Shown piece after piece: positions 1 through 8,824 of a stretch of DNA of 64,000 bases; the stretch's first letter is position 1; every line of letters starts with the position of its first letter. The stretch is taken from positions 54,560 to 118,559 of the forward strand of contig SUTA01000005.1 in NCBI GenBank assembly GCA_015063135.1, given 5' to 3'. The stretch is from Thermoplasmata archaeon (lineage in GTDB: Archaea; Thermoplasmatota; Thermoplasmata; Methanomassiliicoccales; Methanomethylophilaceae). The notes beneath the pieces are model-generated. The model worked only from the letters and a program-made list of their open reading frames with translations. It did no database searches and was not told the origin of the DNA. A program made the position numbers and the translations under genes.

Positions 1-360
1 GACGAGAAGTCGCAGAAGTTCAAGGAGATCGTCTCCGTTTCCGAGGTCACGTACCTCATGAACGGGTCCACCGAGGAGCACACATTCTTCATCCGCCTGG
101 ACAAGGCCGTGACCCCGGAGGAGATCCAGGTCCTCGCCGACGTGGCGCTTGACATCCTCAAGAACTCCGAGGTCCCCTGCATCTCCATCGAGGACCAGGT
201 CCAGAGGTACCAGGTCGTCATCACCAACTGGGAGGAGCCCGAGATCATCGGCCTCAACAAGACCCCCGGCATGTCGTCCGGGCAGGTCTTCCTGCCCATC
301 ATCAAGGGCATGGATGCCCCGGGCAGGCCCAACAGCTCCATGCAGGATCAGTTCTTCCGA
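1..360 (+). CDS. 5'-truncated protein of unknown function, ends at CGA
   Basis: The frame is open from base 1, so the start lies outside the window; 119 residues are visible. The protein looks soluble, with no membrane segment, and I do not recognise the family. The standard frame stays open to TAG at 520-522, but everything after base 360 is antisense to the membrane protein gene and reads like shadow sequence. An in-frame CGA at 358-360, after residues QDQFF, is where I end the gene, matching 21 other CGA ends here. The two genes are then convergent and overlap by 13 bases. Confidence 0.55.
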
Positions 361-1445
361 ACCTGCACGGGGTCGAAGCAGGTCGAGGGATCCCTCCTGG
401 GGGTCCCCGGCGGCGCATCGGACAGCGACGGCACGTCGCCGCCCAGGCTGGAGCATATGCCTGAGGGCATGAACTCCCTCCTGGCCCTCTGTATAGCCTT
501 CACGGTGGTGCTCTCCAGATAGCCGTAGTACAGCTCGGACGCGATGACCACCATCGCCAGCATGACCACGATGGACATAGCGATGCTCACAAGCACGAAC
601 GGGTCCTTCCAGAGCACGATGGCCAGGAGGACGGTGGCGAGTGCCAGCGGTATGATGATGCGGCTCATGGTGCCCATCAGCCCGTCGTAGAGCCTGAACC
701 CACCGTGGTCGGTCTCGATCCTCACGTCCAGCGTCTCGAATGCGGACAGCGAGAGAACGGCGACGGCAATGTAGCCCATGGCGATGAACACCGCGTCCAC
801 CGAACCGGACGTGAACTCTGAGTAGTTCTGGTCCGCGAACATGAACATCCAGATGAACATGCAGAAGAACAGCGCGAGCAGGATCCTATTGGCTATCTCC
901 CTTACCGGGACGCCCTTCCTGCGGATGCCCTCCTCCATGTCTATGCGGCGGGTGTCCAGCCCCTTCGGGATGTCGAAGAGGTACAGTGCCAGCAGCTCCA
1001 GCGGGCTGCTGCGGTCCCTGCCGTTGACGAACTCTATGGTCCTGAGGATCCTGAAGAAGACCAGCCTCTGGATCATATCAGCGGCCACGGCCGCGCCCTC
1101 GAACCCGAACACCACGAGGATGGTCTCCACGGTCCCCCATGGCAGGAAGACTATGGCGATGACCGTCGCGGCGGAGGCGATGGCGAGCAGGATCCAGCGG
1201 GAGTGGACCACGTAGCCGTACACGCCCATGCCCATGAGCGGCAGGAGCATGAGGTTGAACGATTGGTACCAGGTGTAATCGCTGACGAACGGGACGATGA
1301 CCGCGAGTGCCAGACATACGATTATCGATGCGGCGAAACCGAGGAAGACCTTCCATTCCCTTGGTTCCAGCATGGCAGGAAGCGGCTCATCCTGCACCGG
1401 CGACCTGGCGGCGCGCCCCTTCGGCATCTTCAACTTGAGTTCCAT
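348..1445 (-). CDS. Multi-pass membrane protein, unknown function
   Basis: 365 residues with about seven or eight hydrophobic segments: roughly residues 31-53, 63-80 and 84-103, one near 110-125, and four more between 188 and 305. A charged cytoplasmic-looking stretch of about 60 residues separates the two halves. The start ATG at 1445 overlaps the CGA end of the gene upstream in the arrangement CGATG, so the two are probably co-transcribed and translationally coupled. It ends with a normal TGA. No family was recognised and no catalytic motif is visible. Confidence 0.8.
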   Translation of the reverse strand: MELKLKMPKGRAARSPVQDEPLPAMLEPREWKVFLGFAASIIVCLALAVIVPFVSDYTWYQSFNLMLLPLMGMGVYGYVVHSRWILLAIASAATVIAIVFLPWGTVETILVVFGFEGAAVAADMIQRLVFFRILRTIEFVNGRDRSSPLELLALYLFDIPKGLDTRRIDMEEGIRRKGVPVREIANRILLALFFCMFIWMFMFADQNYSEFTSGSVDAVFIAMGYIAVAVLSLSAFETLDVRIETDHGGFRLYDGLMGTMSRIIIPLALATVLLAIVLWKDPFVLVSIAMSIVVMLAMVVIASELYYGYLESTTVKAIQRARREFMPSGICSSLGGDVPSLSDAPPGTPRRDPSTCFDPVQVRKN

Positions 1446-1780
1446 CGCTTATCAATCCATGCTTCCAGGGTGACCTGGGCCTTCTCGCCCCTGTATATCC
1501 CCAATATGATGCCCATGCTGTCCATCGACTTCGTGGGGAACGGCCCGAACACCAACTCGGTCTGGTTCTCCTTGTGGCCGGCCGCGGAGCGGTCGTCGTT
1601 GGCCACGACGATGTCGACCGGGTTGTCCGACTTCAGGCTGACGTAGAGGTTCCTCCGGGGCTTCACATCCAGCGGAATCGTCACGACGTTGCGGTAGCAG
1701 CCGTCCACGGTGGGATCGAAGTCCCCTACGGATACCGTCTCGGGACCGAATACGGTGACCTTCTTGGCGAACAGGGACAT
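1445..1780 (-). CDS. Small conserved hypothetical protein, ends at CGA
   Basis: 111 residues from ATG at 1780; no membrane segment or recognised domain. The frame meets CGA at 1445-1447 after residues AWIDK. This CGA shares its last base with the ATG of the next gene (CGATG), exactly where a TGATG overlap would be expected. With the standard code the frame would add five residues to TGA at 1430. It lies 30 bases behind cbf5 and may be the tail of the ribosomal transcript. Confidence 0.65.
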
Positions 1781-1810
1781 GCCGAGGTGATGCAGATTTG
1801 ACTATTTGGG

Positions 1811-2806
1811 TCATTCGGGGAGCTCGGGGCCTTCGTAGCCCTCGATGTCCGTCGAGTACCGCCACATGCGGGGGTAATGGCCGGGCTCCATGAACACCCT
1901 CACGGTGTCCACCGCCCTTCCCTTATCAGAATCCATGACCTTCTGGGTGGACATGGACATCCTCCCCAGGGCTATGAGCTCCCCGCGGGCGGTGATCATC
2001 GCTACGAGCGCGTTCTTCCTTATGTCCTCGTCCAGCATGTGTACTCCGGATACCTGCAGGTCGGCCCCGTGACAGATGGCATCCACCGCCGTGGCTTTGA
2101 CGACGACCTTGGGCAGCGGCTGGATGAGCGCCTCCATGGGGAGCAGCATCTCCCTGAGCATCCTCTCCTTGCCGTTCTGCTGCCAGAATATGTACGCGTC
2201 GCGGATGTCCTGGAGGGTCCTGGCCCTCTCCTCTGTCATCTTGCCGGACCTGGTGCGCCTGAGCTCCTTCATGTTCGCTCCGCATCCGAGCATGTCGCCG
2301 ATGTCGGTACACATGGTGCGCACGTACGTCCCCGCATCGCAGGACACCCTGAACAGGATGTCCCTGCCCCTGATCTCCAGGATCTCCAGCTCGGCGATGT
2401 GGCGGATCCTCATCTGCCTCTTCACCGCGGACCTGACCGGGGGCAGCTGGTAGATGCGACCCTTGAACCTGCCCATGACCTCGCGGATCCTAGCCTCGGG
2501 ACGGTCCGCGTGGAGCTGCATGAGGCAGACGTACTCCTTGTCCGACGAGAGGACGACATCCGTCAGACGCACTGCCTTGCCCAGGGTTATCGGGAGAACG
2601 CCGCTCACATAGGGGTCCAGGGTGCCGCCGTGGCCGATGTGCTCCACGTGCAGCGCATCCCTCACCCATGCGGTAGCCTGGTGGGATGTGGGGCCTGACG
2701 GCTTGTCCAGGATGACCACCCCGCCCTGCAGCAGCTCGCCGACCGTCCTGTCGGACGGCTTCTTCCCCCACTTGTCGGGGATGGCATTCGGGTCCTTCAC
2801 AAGCAT
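1811..2806 (-). CDS. cbf5: Cbf5, RNA-guided pseudouridine synthase (H/ACA RNP)
   Basis: 331 residues, the usual length of archaeal Cbf5. It matches the family from its start (MLVKDPNAIPDKWG) through the catalytic GHGGTLDP motif (about residue 63), the KEYV and RSAVKR segments, the GTYVRT motif, and a C-terminal PUA domain. It forms the pseudouridylation enzyme with Nop10, Gar1 and L7Ae and modifies rRNA and tRNA. The ATG at 2806 follows directly on a CGA codon ending cmk, in the same frame, so the standard code reads both as one 507-residue protein. It ends with TGA. Confidence 0.92.
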   Translation of the reverse strand: MLVKDPNAIPDKWGKKPSDRTVGELLQGGVVILDKPSGPTSHQATAWVRDALHVEHIGHGGTLDPYVSGVLPITLGKAVRLTDVVLSSDKEYVCLMQLHADRPEARIREVMGRFKGRIYQLPPVRSAVKRQMRIRHIAELEILEIRGRDILFRVSCDAGTYVRTMCTDIGDMLGCGANMKELRRTRSGKMTEERARTLQDIRDAYIFWQQNGKERMLREMLLPMEALIQPLPKVVVKATAVDAICHGADLQVSGVHMLDEDIRKNALVAMITARGELIALGRMSMSTQKVMDSDKGRAVDTVRVFMEPGHYPRMWRYSTDIEGYEGPELPE

Positions 2807-3334
2807 TCGCGCACCGACCGCTTCCAGTATCCTCTGCAGGACCTGGTCGGGGTCGAGTTCGTCCGTGTTGATGACCAGGTCGTAGACGCTGAGGTCTTCG
2901 ATGTCTATGTTGTAGTACATCATGTACCTCTTGGCCTCGGACCTCTGCCTGTCGACCGTCTCGGCGACGGCCGCCTCCAGGCTCTGCCCCTCGCGCAGTC
3001 CGATGCGCACCATGCGAACCTCGGGGCTTGCATCGAGGTAGATCCTGAACGCGGGAATCCCGTTGCGGGTGAGCATGTAGGCCGCGAGCCTCGATTCGAG
3101 AATGATGTCCTCGTGGCGCCTTGCGGTCTCCACGAGGCGGGAATCGATCATCTGATCGATGGAGGGGTCCTGCTCGGCCAAAGCGCCGAGCTCCCCCAGG
3201 GAAATGTTTTTCTCTGCAGCGAGCTCGCGGAAGATCTTCCCGAAGACCACGGCCTCCAGGCCGAGTGTCTCCGCGAGCTTGCTGCAGGCGGTCGTCTTCC
3301 CGCTTCCGGGCGGACCGCTTATGGTTATCCTCAT
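2807..3334 (-). CDS. cmk: Cytidylate kinase (archaeal type), ends at CGA
   Basis: 175 residues, the normal size of archaeal CMP kinase. The P-loop GPPGSGKTT sits at residues 7-15, followed by the nucleoside monophosphate kinase fold with the RSEAKRY lid region. It phosphorylates CMP and dCMP. The start ATG overlaps the DUF106 stop as ATGA. The frame meets CGA at 2807-2809, immediately followed by the ATG of cbf5. CGAATG stands where TGAATG is expected, and both flanking proteins are full length on either side of it. I therefore read two genes, not a fusion. Confidence 0.9.
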
Positions 3335-4047
3335 GCGGGTTCTACCGTCCCGTTGTCGATCTCCTCGAGGCGCTTCTTCAGCATGATCCAGCGGATCAGC
3401 CTGGCCTCGATCTGCCCGATGGGCATGGAGATCAGGGTGTACATGACGATCCAGATGGGGATGAATCCCATCAGCCTGTCGTTCAGGTCGAGGTACCCCC
3501 AGGGCATGTTCACGATGACATCCTCTGCGAAGTAACCGCCGACGCTGGGGTCGATGAAGTAGTAGATCCAAGCATACACGGGGATGACGAACAGCATGGT
3601 TATGGGCATGGTCTTCATCTGGCTCATGCTCGTGTCCATGGTCATCGCCATGATCTTGGGCTGCTGCTCCTCCAGCTTCTTCAGCTTGAAGAGGTTGTTC
3701 TCGATCCTCGCCTGGCGCATCTCCTTGTTGAACTCGGACTGGATGTGCTGGTTGCGAGCCATCTTCACCGGGTCGGTAAGGAGGGTCCTCACGATGTTGG
3801 ACAGGGAGAAGGCGATGAGACCTGCTATCACGAGGGTCAGCATGGGGTAAAGGGGGACCCCGGAGGAGTCCTTGAACGTGATGAATTGGAACACCACGTC
3901 AAGGGCCCCTCCGATCTGGGTCCTGAACATCATGACGACCATCATGATGAGCATCGTGAACAGCATCCCCATCATGGTCTTGCTGGACATCGGGTTGGCG
4001 CCGCTCTGTGCCGCCGCCATCCTGTCAGGACTGCCTGGGTTTGCCAT
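3331..4047 (-). CDS. DUF106 (EMC3/Get1/YidC-superfamily) membrane protein
   Basis: 238 residues with three membrane segments (about 24-42, 66-88 and 150-170), a coiled cytoplasmic stretch between the first pair and the third, and a further hydrophobic segment near 195-215. This is the layout of the archaeal DUF106 family, related to the YidC/Oxa1/Get1 insertases. The position directly behind secY is the usual one and supports a role in membrane protein insertion. It ends in an ATGA overlap with cmk. Confidence 0.88.
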   Translation of the reverse strand: MANPGSPDRMAAAQSGANPMSSKTMMGMLFTMLIMMVVMMFRTQIGGALDVVFQFITFKDSSGVPLYPMLTLVIAGLIAFSLSNIVRTLLTDPVKMARNQHIQSEFNKEMRQARIENNLFKLKKLEEQQPKIMAMTMDTSMSQMKTMPITMLFVIPVYAWIYYFIDPSVGGYFAEDVIVNMPWGYLDLNDRLMGFIPIWIVMYTLISMPIGQIEARLIRWIMLKKRLEEIDNGTVEPA

Positions 4048-4053
4048 ATCTCA

Positions 4054-5577
4054 TCACTCTCCGCCGAAGAAGCCCCTCATGACAGGGTTCATCTCCATCA
4101 TCTGCTCGCGGCCGATGGCTTCGTACAGATGGATGATGATACCCACGGTCAGCAGGACTCCTGTTCCGCTTGCATTACCTGTCGTACCGATCATATCCGC
4201 GCCTGCCGCAAGGGCACCGACCAGAGCTCCCGACATGATGGTGATGGTTGGGATGTACCTTTCCAGCACCCTCTTCAGGACACGCGGGTCGCGACGGAAT
4301 CCGGGCATCTGCATGCCGCTCTTCTGGATCTGCTTGGCCACGGCCTCGGGACCGAGGTTGGTGGTTTCGACCCAGAATTTGGCGAACATGATTGAACCCA
4401 TGATCATCACCGACAGATAGACCATCATATGGGCTAAGTTCTGTATCGCGCTATGGCCGTTGCCGTACCCTAGCGGGTCTAGTATCGGCATCAGCCACGA
4501 GGTCAGTCCCTGAGGCGCCGACAGGTACCATGCGATACCTCCCGCCGCGTACGTCGAACCGTCCTCGAAGTATCCGATCGACGAGTTGTTGCCGATGAAC
4601 GGTATATGGCTGTTGTAGAGCAGCAGTGCGACCATGCTCACGATGGCGAGCAGCGCGGACATCAGGATGACCGGGATGTTGCTCGCGTACATCAGCTTGA
4701 TCGGGTAGCGGCCCCTAGCTCCTCTGGCATTGCCATGGGACAGCGGCAGCTCGATACGTGTGGACTCCAGATACGCCACGATCACGAAGATCACCAGCGT
4801 ACCCACTAGCGCTATCATCGGGTTCGGCGAACCTAGGAATATGCTTTCATACCCATAGCTCGACATCTCCTCCGGCGACAGCGTGAACACGTAGTATAGC
4901 GCCCTCGGGATCGTACCCGCTGGCGGATTACTTATGCTCATGTCTGCCGCTATATCGACCGGGTTCCAGTTCAGAGCTCCTGTGAACAGCGCTTGAGCCA
5001 CACCCGCTGCGATGAATAGCGATATACCGCTTCCTATACCCCATTTGCTCACCACCTCGTCCATCATGAAGATGATGTACGAGCCGATGAACAACTGGGC
5101 GATCAGGAGCAGCTTCGCGCCACCTGACCCCAATAGGTCCTCGGCGCCCGATGAGGGCACCAGGTAGCCGAAGACCTGGGGGATGGCCTCGAAGATGATC
5201 ATCACGATGACCAGGAGCTTGAGGACGGACTGGTAGCATGCCTTGTCCTCCCTCTTGCCCAGGTCGAGCTTGATGATCTTCGCTCCGACGAACAGCTGCA
5301 TTATGATAGATGCGGTGACGATCGGTCCGATACCGAGCTGGAGTAGCGATCCGGAAGCTCCTGCCATGATTGTCCTGTACTGGGCGAACAGGTCCAGGGA
5401 TTTCTCCTGGTCCAGCCCGTACAGGTAGACGTTGGTCATTATGAAGTAGATGACCAACACCACGATAACCCACATCATCTTGGTCCTGAAGTGCACGTGG
5501 CCTTCAGGCCTTTTGACGGAGGGGAGCCTGTCGGACAAGGGCTTCAGCTTGTACAACAGGCTAGGTGTCTCTTCCAT
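4054..5577 (-). CDS. secY: Preprotein translocase subunit SecY
   Basis: 507 residues with ten membrane segments; the channel-forming subunit that partners SecE and Sec-beta. I chose ATG at 5577 because the protein then begins MEETPSLLYKLKP like other archaeal SecY proteins, with a GGAGAG site upstream. A GTG at 5607 overlapping the L15 stop would add ten residues. The plug and cytoplasmic loops (GSGISLF, ELPLSHG, NIPVILMSAL) are present. It ends with TGA. Confidence 0.96.
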   Translation of the reverse strand: MEETPSLLYKLKPLSDRLPSVKRPEGHVHFRTKMMWVIVVLVIYFIMTNVYLYGLDQEKSLDLFAQYRTIMAGASGSLLQLGIGPIVTASIIMQLFVGAKIIKLDLGKREDKACYQSVLKLLVIVMIIFEAIPQVFGYLVPSSGAEDLLGSGGAKLLLIAQLFIGSYIIFMMDEVVSKWGIGSGISLFIAAGVAQALFTGALNWNPVDIAADMSISNPPAGTIPRALYYVFTLSPEEMSSYGYESIFLGSPNPMIALVGTLVIFVIVAYLESTRIELPLSHGNARGARGRYPIKLMYASNIPVILMSALLAIVSMVALLLYNSHIPFIGNNSSIGYFEDGSTYAAGGIAWYLSAPQGLTSWLMPILDPLGYGNGHSAIQNLAHMMVYLSVMIMGSIMFAKFWVETTNLGPEAVAKQIQKSGMQMPGFRRDPRVLKRVLERYIPTITIMSGALVGALAAGADMIGTTGNASGTGVLLTVGIIIHLYEAIGREQMMEMNPVMRGFFGGE

Positions 5578-5603
5578 CCTTAATCTCTCCAGTTGAAGTG
5601 ATC

Positions 5604-6026
5604 TCACTCTGCAACCGATCCGCCGGCGGCCTCGATCTTAGCACGGGCTTTCTCAGAGGCTTCGGCCACGGTCACGGTGACTGCGACGTCAATGCAACCA
5701 TTGCCTAATAGCTTATCGATGCCTGCCTCGGTGAGATCGACTTTGTAGCCGTCCCCTTCCTTGGTGGCGAAGCCCATGGAGACGAACCTCTCCATCTGCT
5801 CTCCGAGCTCTCCGACGTTGATCGTGCGGTTGGCCTCGACCATGCACTGGGGTCTCTTGAAGCCGTGGCGGCCGAAGTGGTCGCGGTCGTACTTCAGCAT
5901 CCCGATCTTGCCGGTCTTGCCCAATCCTGCCTGTCCGTGTCCGCCGATGATACCTGCTCCACGGCCGGATTTCTTACCGCGGCCGTGGGTCCTGTATCCC
6001 CTGAACTTCTTGGTTCTGCTAGGCAT
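5604..6026 (-). CDS. rpl15: 50S ribosomal protein L15 (uL15)
   Basis: 140 residues. The Gly/Arg/His-rich N-terminus (RGYRTHGRGKKSGRG) is typical of archaeal uL15, which threads into the large-subunit rRNA. It lies between L30 and SecY as in other euryarchaea. The TGA stop is followed closely by the secY start region, so coupling is likely. Confidence 0.97.
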   Translation of the reverse strand: MPSRTKKFRGYRTHGRGKKSGRGAGIIGGHGQAGLGKTGKIGMLKYDRDHFGRHGFKRPQCMVEANRTINVGELGEQMERFVSMGFATKEGDGYKVDLTEAGIDKLLGNGCIDVAVTVTVAEASEKARAKIEAAGGSVAE

Positions 6027-6036
6027 TTCTTACACC

Positions 6037-6501
6037 TCAGAGCATCCTGTTGATGAGGTCGTTGATCGCCGCTCCCCTGTATCCCAGGGCCCCGCCGTTC
6101 TGGTACGAGCGCTTGTTGCCCTCGTATCCCTTCACAGGGGGGTGCAGGCGGAAGACGGGCTTGGCGTCCTCGACGTCCTTCATCTTGTAGTCGTTCTCGA
6201 TGATCGCCTTGGCGAGCTCCTCGACGGAGGAGAACTCGGTCTTCTCCTTCAGGTAGTCGTCGGTGATGTCCTTGTCCCCGGCAATCTTGCCGCGGGAGCG
6301 GATCATCGCGGCGAGGGTCTCCTCGTCGACCTCTCCCCAGGTGCAGTAGTCCTTGATGACCTGCAGCATGCCCTTGGTGGAGGCGTTCTCGGGGACCACG
6401 GCGCAGTGGTTGACCCTGTTGAGGCCCATGAGCATCATGGTGTGCTCGATGTCGCGGTTGACATCGGGCTGGCCGCGCACCCTAATGACTGCGTATGCCA
6501 T
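6037..6501 (-). CDS. rpl30: 50S ribosomal protein L30 (uL30)
   Basis: 154 residues, the long archaeal form with a C-terminal extension relative to bacteria. I chose ATG at 6501 (MAYAVIRVRG) over an overlapping GTG at 6507. The start follows the S5 TGA by two bases. The N-terminal RVRGQPDVN motif and the C-terminal HPPVKGYEG stretch are family features. Confidence 0.96.
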   Translation of the reverse strand: MAYAVIRVRGQPDVNRDIEHTMMLMGLNRVNHCAVVPENASTKGMLQVIKDYCTWGEVDEETLAAMIRSRGKIAGDKDITDDYLKEKTEFSSVEELAKAIIENDYKMKDVEDAKPVFRLHPPVKGYEGNKRSYQNGGALGYRGAAINDLINRML

Positions 6502-6503
6502 GC

Positions 6504-7181
6504 TCACTCCTCCTCGTTGACGTCGGTCTCAGCGAACGAGATGCCCGTGGGACCGGACACGATGTTGAGCCTCTCGGCCTGCTCGTCGGTGACCCTCATG
6601 CGAGAGGTCATCTTGAGCGCCTCGAAGGTAGCCATCGCATAGTTGACCTTGGTCTTGGTGTTGCCCCTGGCGAATCCCCAGGCATCACGGACGCCCGCGA
6701 GGGTCAGCAGGGACTTGGCCACGTCTCCGACGGCCAGGGAGACACCGCGGGGTGCGGGCTTCAGGCTGACGGTGACGGATCCGGTGGACCCGACGACCTC
6801 GAAGGGCAGGGAGTGGGGCTGGCCGCATCCGCACTGCCAGGAACCGCATCCCCTCTTGATCTCGATCATGTTCAGTTTAGCGTTGTCGATCGCCTTCTTG
6901 ATGGAGGGGCCGACTTCCTTACCTTTCGCTCTTCCGATTCCGATGAATCCGTCGCCGTTACCTACGATGCATGTGACGGCGAACCTGACCCTCCTTCCGG
7001 AGTCGGTCATCCTCTGGACCATGTTGAGGTCGATGACCTCGTCTTTCAGGTCGGGCAGGAGGATGTCCACGATCTCGGGCTCGCGGAGGGGCAGCCTGGT
7101 GGCCAGGGCGTCGCTCATGGTGGTGATCTCTCCGTTGAGGACCATCTGCCCGAGCCTCGTCTTAGGTACCCAGTCAGTCAT
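6504..7181 (-). CDS. rps5: 30S ribosomal protein S5 (uS5)
   Basis: 225 residues with the N-terminal double-stranded-RNA-binding-like fold (GDGFIGIGRAKGKEV) and the C-terminal S5 domain (APRGVSLAVGD). It acts in decoding fidelity and mRNA entry on the small subunit. The TGA stop lies two bases before the L30 ATG. Confidence 0.97.
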   Translation of the reverse strand: MTDWVPKTRLGQMVLNGEITTMSDALATRLPLREPEIVDILLPDLKDEVIDLNMVQRMTDSGRRVRFAVTCIVGNGDGFIGIGRAKGKEVGPSIKKAIDNAKLNMIEIKRGCGSWQCGCGQPHSLPFEVVGSTGSVTVSLKPAPRGVSLAVGDVAKSLLTLAGVRDAWGFARGNTKTKVNYAMATFEALKMTSRMRVTDEQAERLNIVSGPTGISFAETDVNEEE

Positions 7182-7182
7182 T

Positions 7183-7683
7183 TCACTCTGCCTCCATCTT
7201 GTCTTTGAGGCTGCTCACGGCGGCCTCGATAGCCTCGTCGATGTGCTTCCCGTTGAGCCTGTCCTCGTCGGGGAGGACATCCTCGCCGTGGGGCACTTCC
7301 AGCCCGGCGTCGGTCATGCCGGCGACGGTGGCGAAGAGGACTCCGCCAGCCTGCACCTTCTGCATGCCGATGTCGAGGACTGCGTACTCGATTCCGGCTT
7401 TGATCGCTCTCTTTCCAGCAAGGTATCCGACCAGGTAGGCCGCGGGGATGGACGAGCAGGAGTACTCCCAGCCCATTCCCTTGAGCTCTTTCGTGCTGGC
7501 CGATGCGATGACCTTGTCACCCTCCATGCCGAACTCGGCGAACTGGATGGTGATGTTCTTGTTGGACCTCCTGACGATGGCCCTGGGCTCTCTCGCGGTG
7601 AGGAGCTTGCGGCGGGCGTAGTAGTCAGTGCGGTTCTCTCTTCTTCTGCGGAACGCAACGTTGTATCTAGGACCTGTAGCCAT
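7183..7683 (-). CDS. rpl18: 50S ribosomal protein L18 (uL18)
   Basis: 166 residues from ATG at 7683. The start MATGPRYNVAFRRRRE and the segment TDYYARRKLL are diagnostic of archaeal uL18, a 5S rRNA-binding protein of the central protuberance. The gene lies one base from the S5 start. Confidence 0.97.
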   Translation of the reverse strand: MATGPRYNVAFRRRRENRTDYYARRKLLTAREPRAIVRRSNKNITIQFAEFGMEGDKVIASASTKELKGMGWEYSCSSIPAAYLVGYLAGKRAIKAGIEYAVLDIGMQKVQAGGVLFATVAGMTDAGLEVPHGEDVLPDEDRLNGKHIDEAIEAAVSSLKDKMEAE

Positions 7684-7685
7684 GT

Positions 7686-8141
7686 TCACTCCTCCTTGAG
7701 GTGACCGGCAGCGATCATGTGCTGCCTCAGGTGCCTGCGGGACTTGAACATGCCGCCCTTGGCCTTCCTGTAGTACAGCCTGTAGACGGACGGCGTGATC
7801 TTGCCGTCGGCCCTCAGCTGCTTCAGCTCGGCACGGATGGGCCTGATGGTCCCCATCCAGCGCTCCTTGTCCCTGACGCGGGCGTTGGCGGTTCCCTTCC
7901 TGCTTCCGGGTCCCTTCCTCTTGCCGCTGGCCTTCTGGCCGGCGACGTACCTTATCCTGGCCTTGGAAGTACCGTTCTTCGGCTTGGCCTTGATGAGGCC
8001 GGAGTCGATCGCGGTGCGGATGTCGGCGCGGGTGATGCAGTCCTCGATGTCCTCGAGCTTGTCGGGGTTCATCCAGACCCTGTTCTCGCCGCACTTGAGG
8101 ATGTCCGCGGCCATCCTTCTCTGGTTCTTCAGATCTGCCAT
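7686..8141 (-). CDS. rpl19e: 50S ribosomal protein L19e (eL19)
   Basis: 151 residues from ATG at 8141. The basic RKGPGSRKG and GTANARV segments and the C-terminal RRHLRQHMIAAGHL helix are typical of eL19, a protein absent from bacteria. It sits in the usual archaeal order between L32e and L18. Confidence 0.97.
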   Translation of the reverse strand: MADLKNQRRMAADILKCGENRVWMNPDKLEDIEDCITRADIRTAIDSGLIKAKPKNGTSKARIRYVAGQKASGKRKGPGSRKGTANARVRDKERWMGTIRPIRAELKQLRADGKITPSVYRLYYRKAKGGMFKSRRHLRQHMIAAGHLKEE

Positions 8142-8143
8142 GG

Positions 8144-8824
8144 TCACACCATCCTGTTGAGGACCCTGATTCCGAGCTCGTCGGCCCTGTCCTCGATTGC
8201 CATCCTCTTCTTCGTTCCGACGGTTCCGCCGATGCGGACCGCCTGCTTCTTGGGGTCGATGCCCTCGAGCCCGTCCACGTTGTAGACGAGGACCTCCTCG
8301 AATCCCGAGGGGTGCAGGTCCCTGGCCGCGGCGGGTCCGCGGAATCCGATGTCGACCATCGGCGACCGCCTCTTGAGGCACCTCTTCATCTTGCTGTGGA
8401 TACCCTTGGGCTTCCTCCACTTCTCGCCGAGCTTGGAGTATCTGTACCACTCCTGCCTCTTGAAGGCGGGCCTCCTTCCGGAGATGATCGCCCTCTTGGC
8501 GAGCGCGTCAGCGGTCTCGTCGTCCAGCTCGGGCTTCTTCTTGACGGTGTACGCGCCGGTCTCGGCCTCGACGACCTCGGTGGCGGGCTCCTCCTTTGCC
8601 TCCTTCTTGGCCTCCTTCTTGGGCTCCTCGCCCTCGAACTGGGCCTTCCAGTTGGCGACGGTCTTGGGTCCGACTCCGGTCAGGGTCTTGATGACCTCCT
8701 TGACCTTGGCGTCGTCGTTCAGGGCCGCCTTGAGCTCGTCAGCGGAGCTGATGCCGATGCTGGCCAGCTCCTCGACGTTCTTGTCGTTCAGACCGTTCAG
8801 GTCCTTGAGATTCTTCACGGTCAT
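8144..8824 (-). CDS. rpl32e: 50S ribosomal protein L32e with N-terminal helix-hairpin-helix extension
   Basis: 226 residues, longer than the roughly 130-residue core of eL32. The core occupies about residues 100-226 (RPAFKRQEWYRYSKLGEKWR). It is preceded by a helix-hairpin-helix-like region (residues 1-65, with GVGPKTVANW) and a Lys/Glu/Ala-rich linker. Such extensions are known in some euryarchaeal L32e proteins. The start overlaps the L6 stop as ATGA. Confidence 0.95.
   Translation of the reverse strand: MTVKNLKDLNGLNDKNVEELASIGISSADELKAALNDDAKVKEVIKTLTGVGPKTVANWKAQFEGEEPKKEAKKEAKEEPATEVVEAETGAYTVKKKPELDDETADALAKRAIISGRRPAFKRQEWYRYSKLGEKWRKPKGIHSKMKRCLKRRSPMVDIGFRGPAAARDLHPSGFEEVLVYNVDGLEGIDPKKQAVRIGGTVGTKKRMAIEDRADELGIRVLNRMV

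Noticed and set aside
1811..3334. Bifunctional cytidylate kinase-pseudouridine synthase fusion
   Set aside because: Both proteins are full length and join at CGA-ATG; the same CGA ends occur at 21 other genes, so two genes are the simpler reading.
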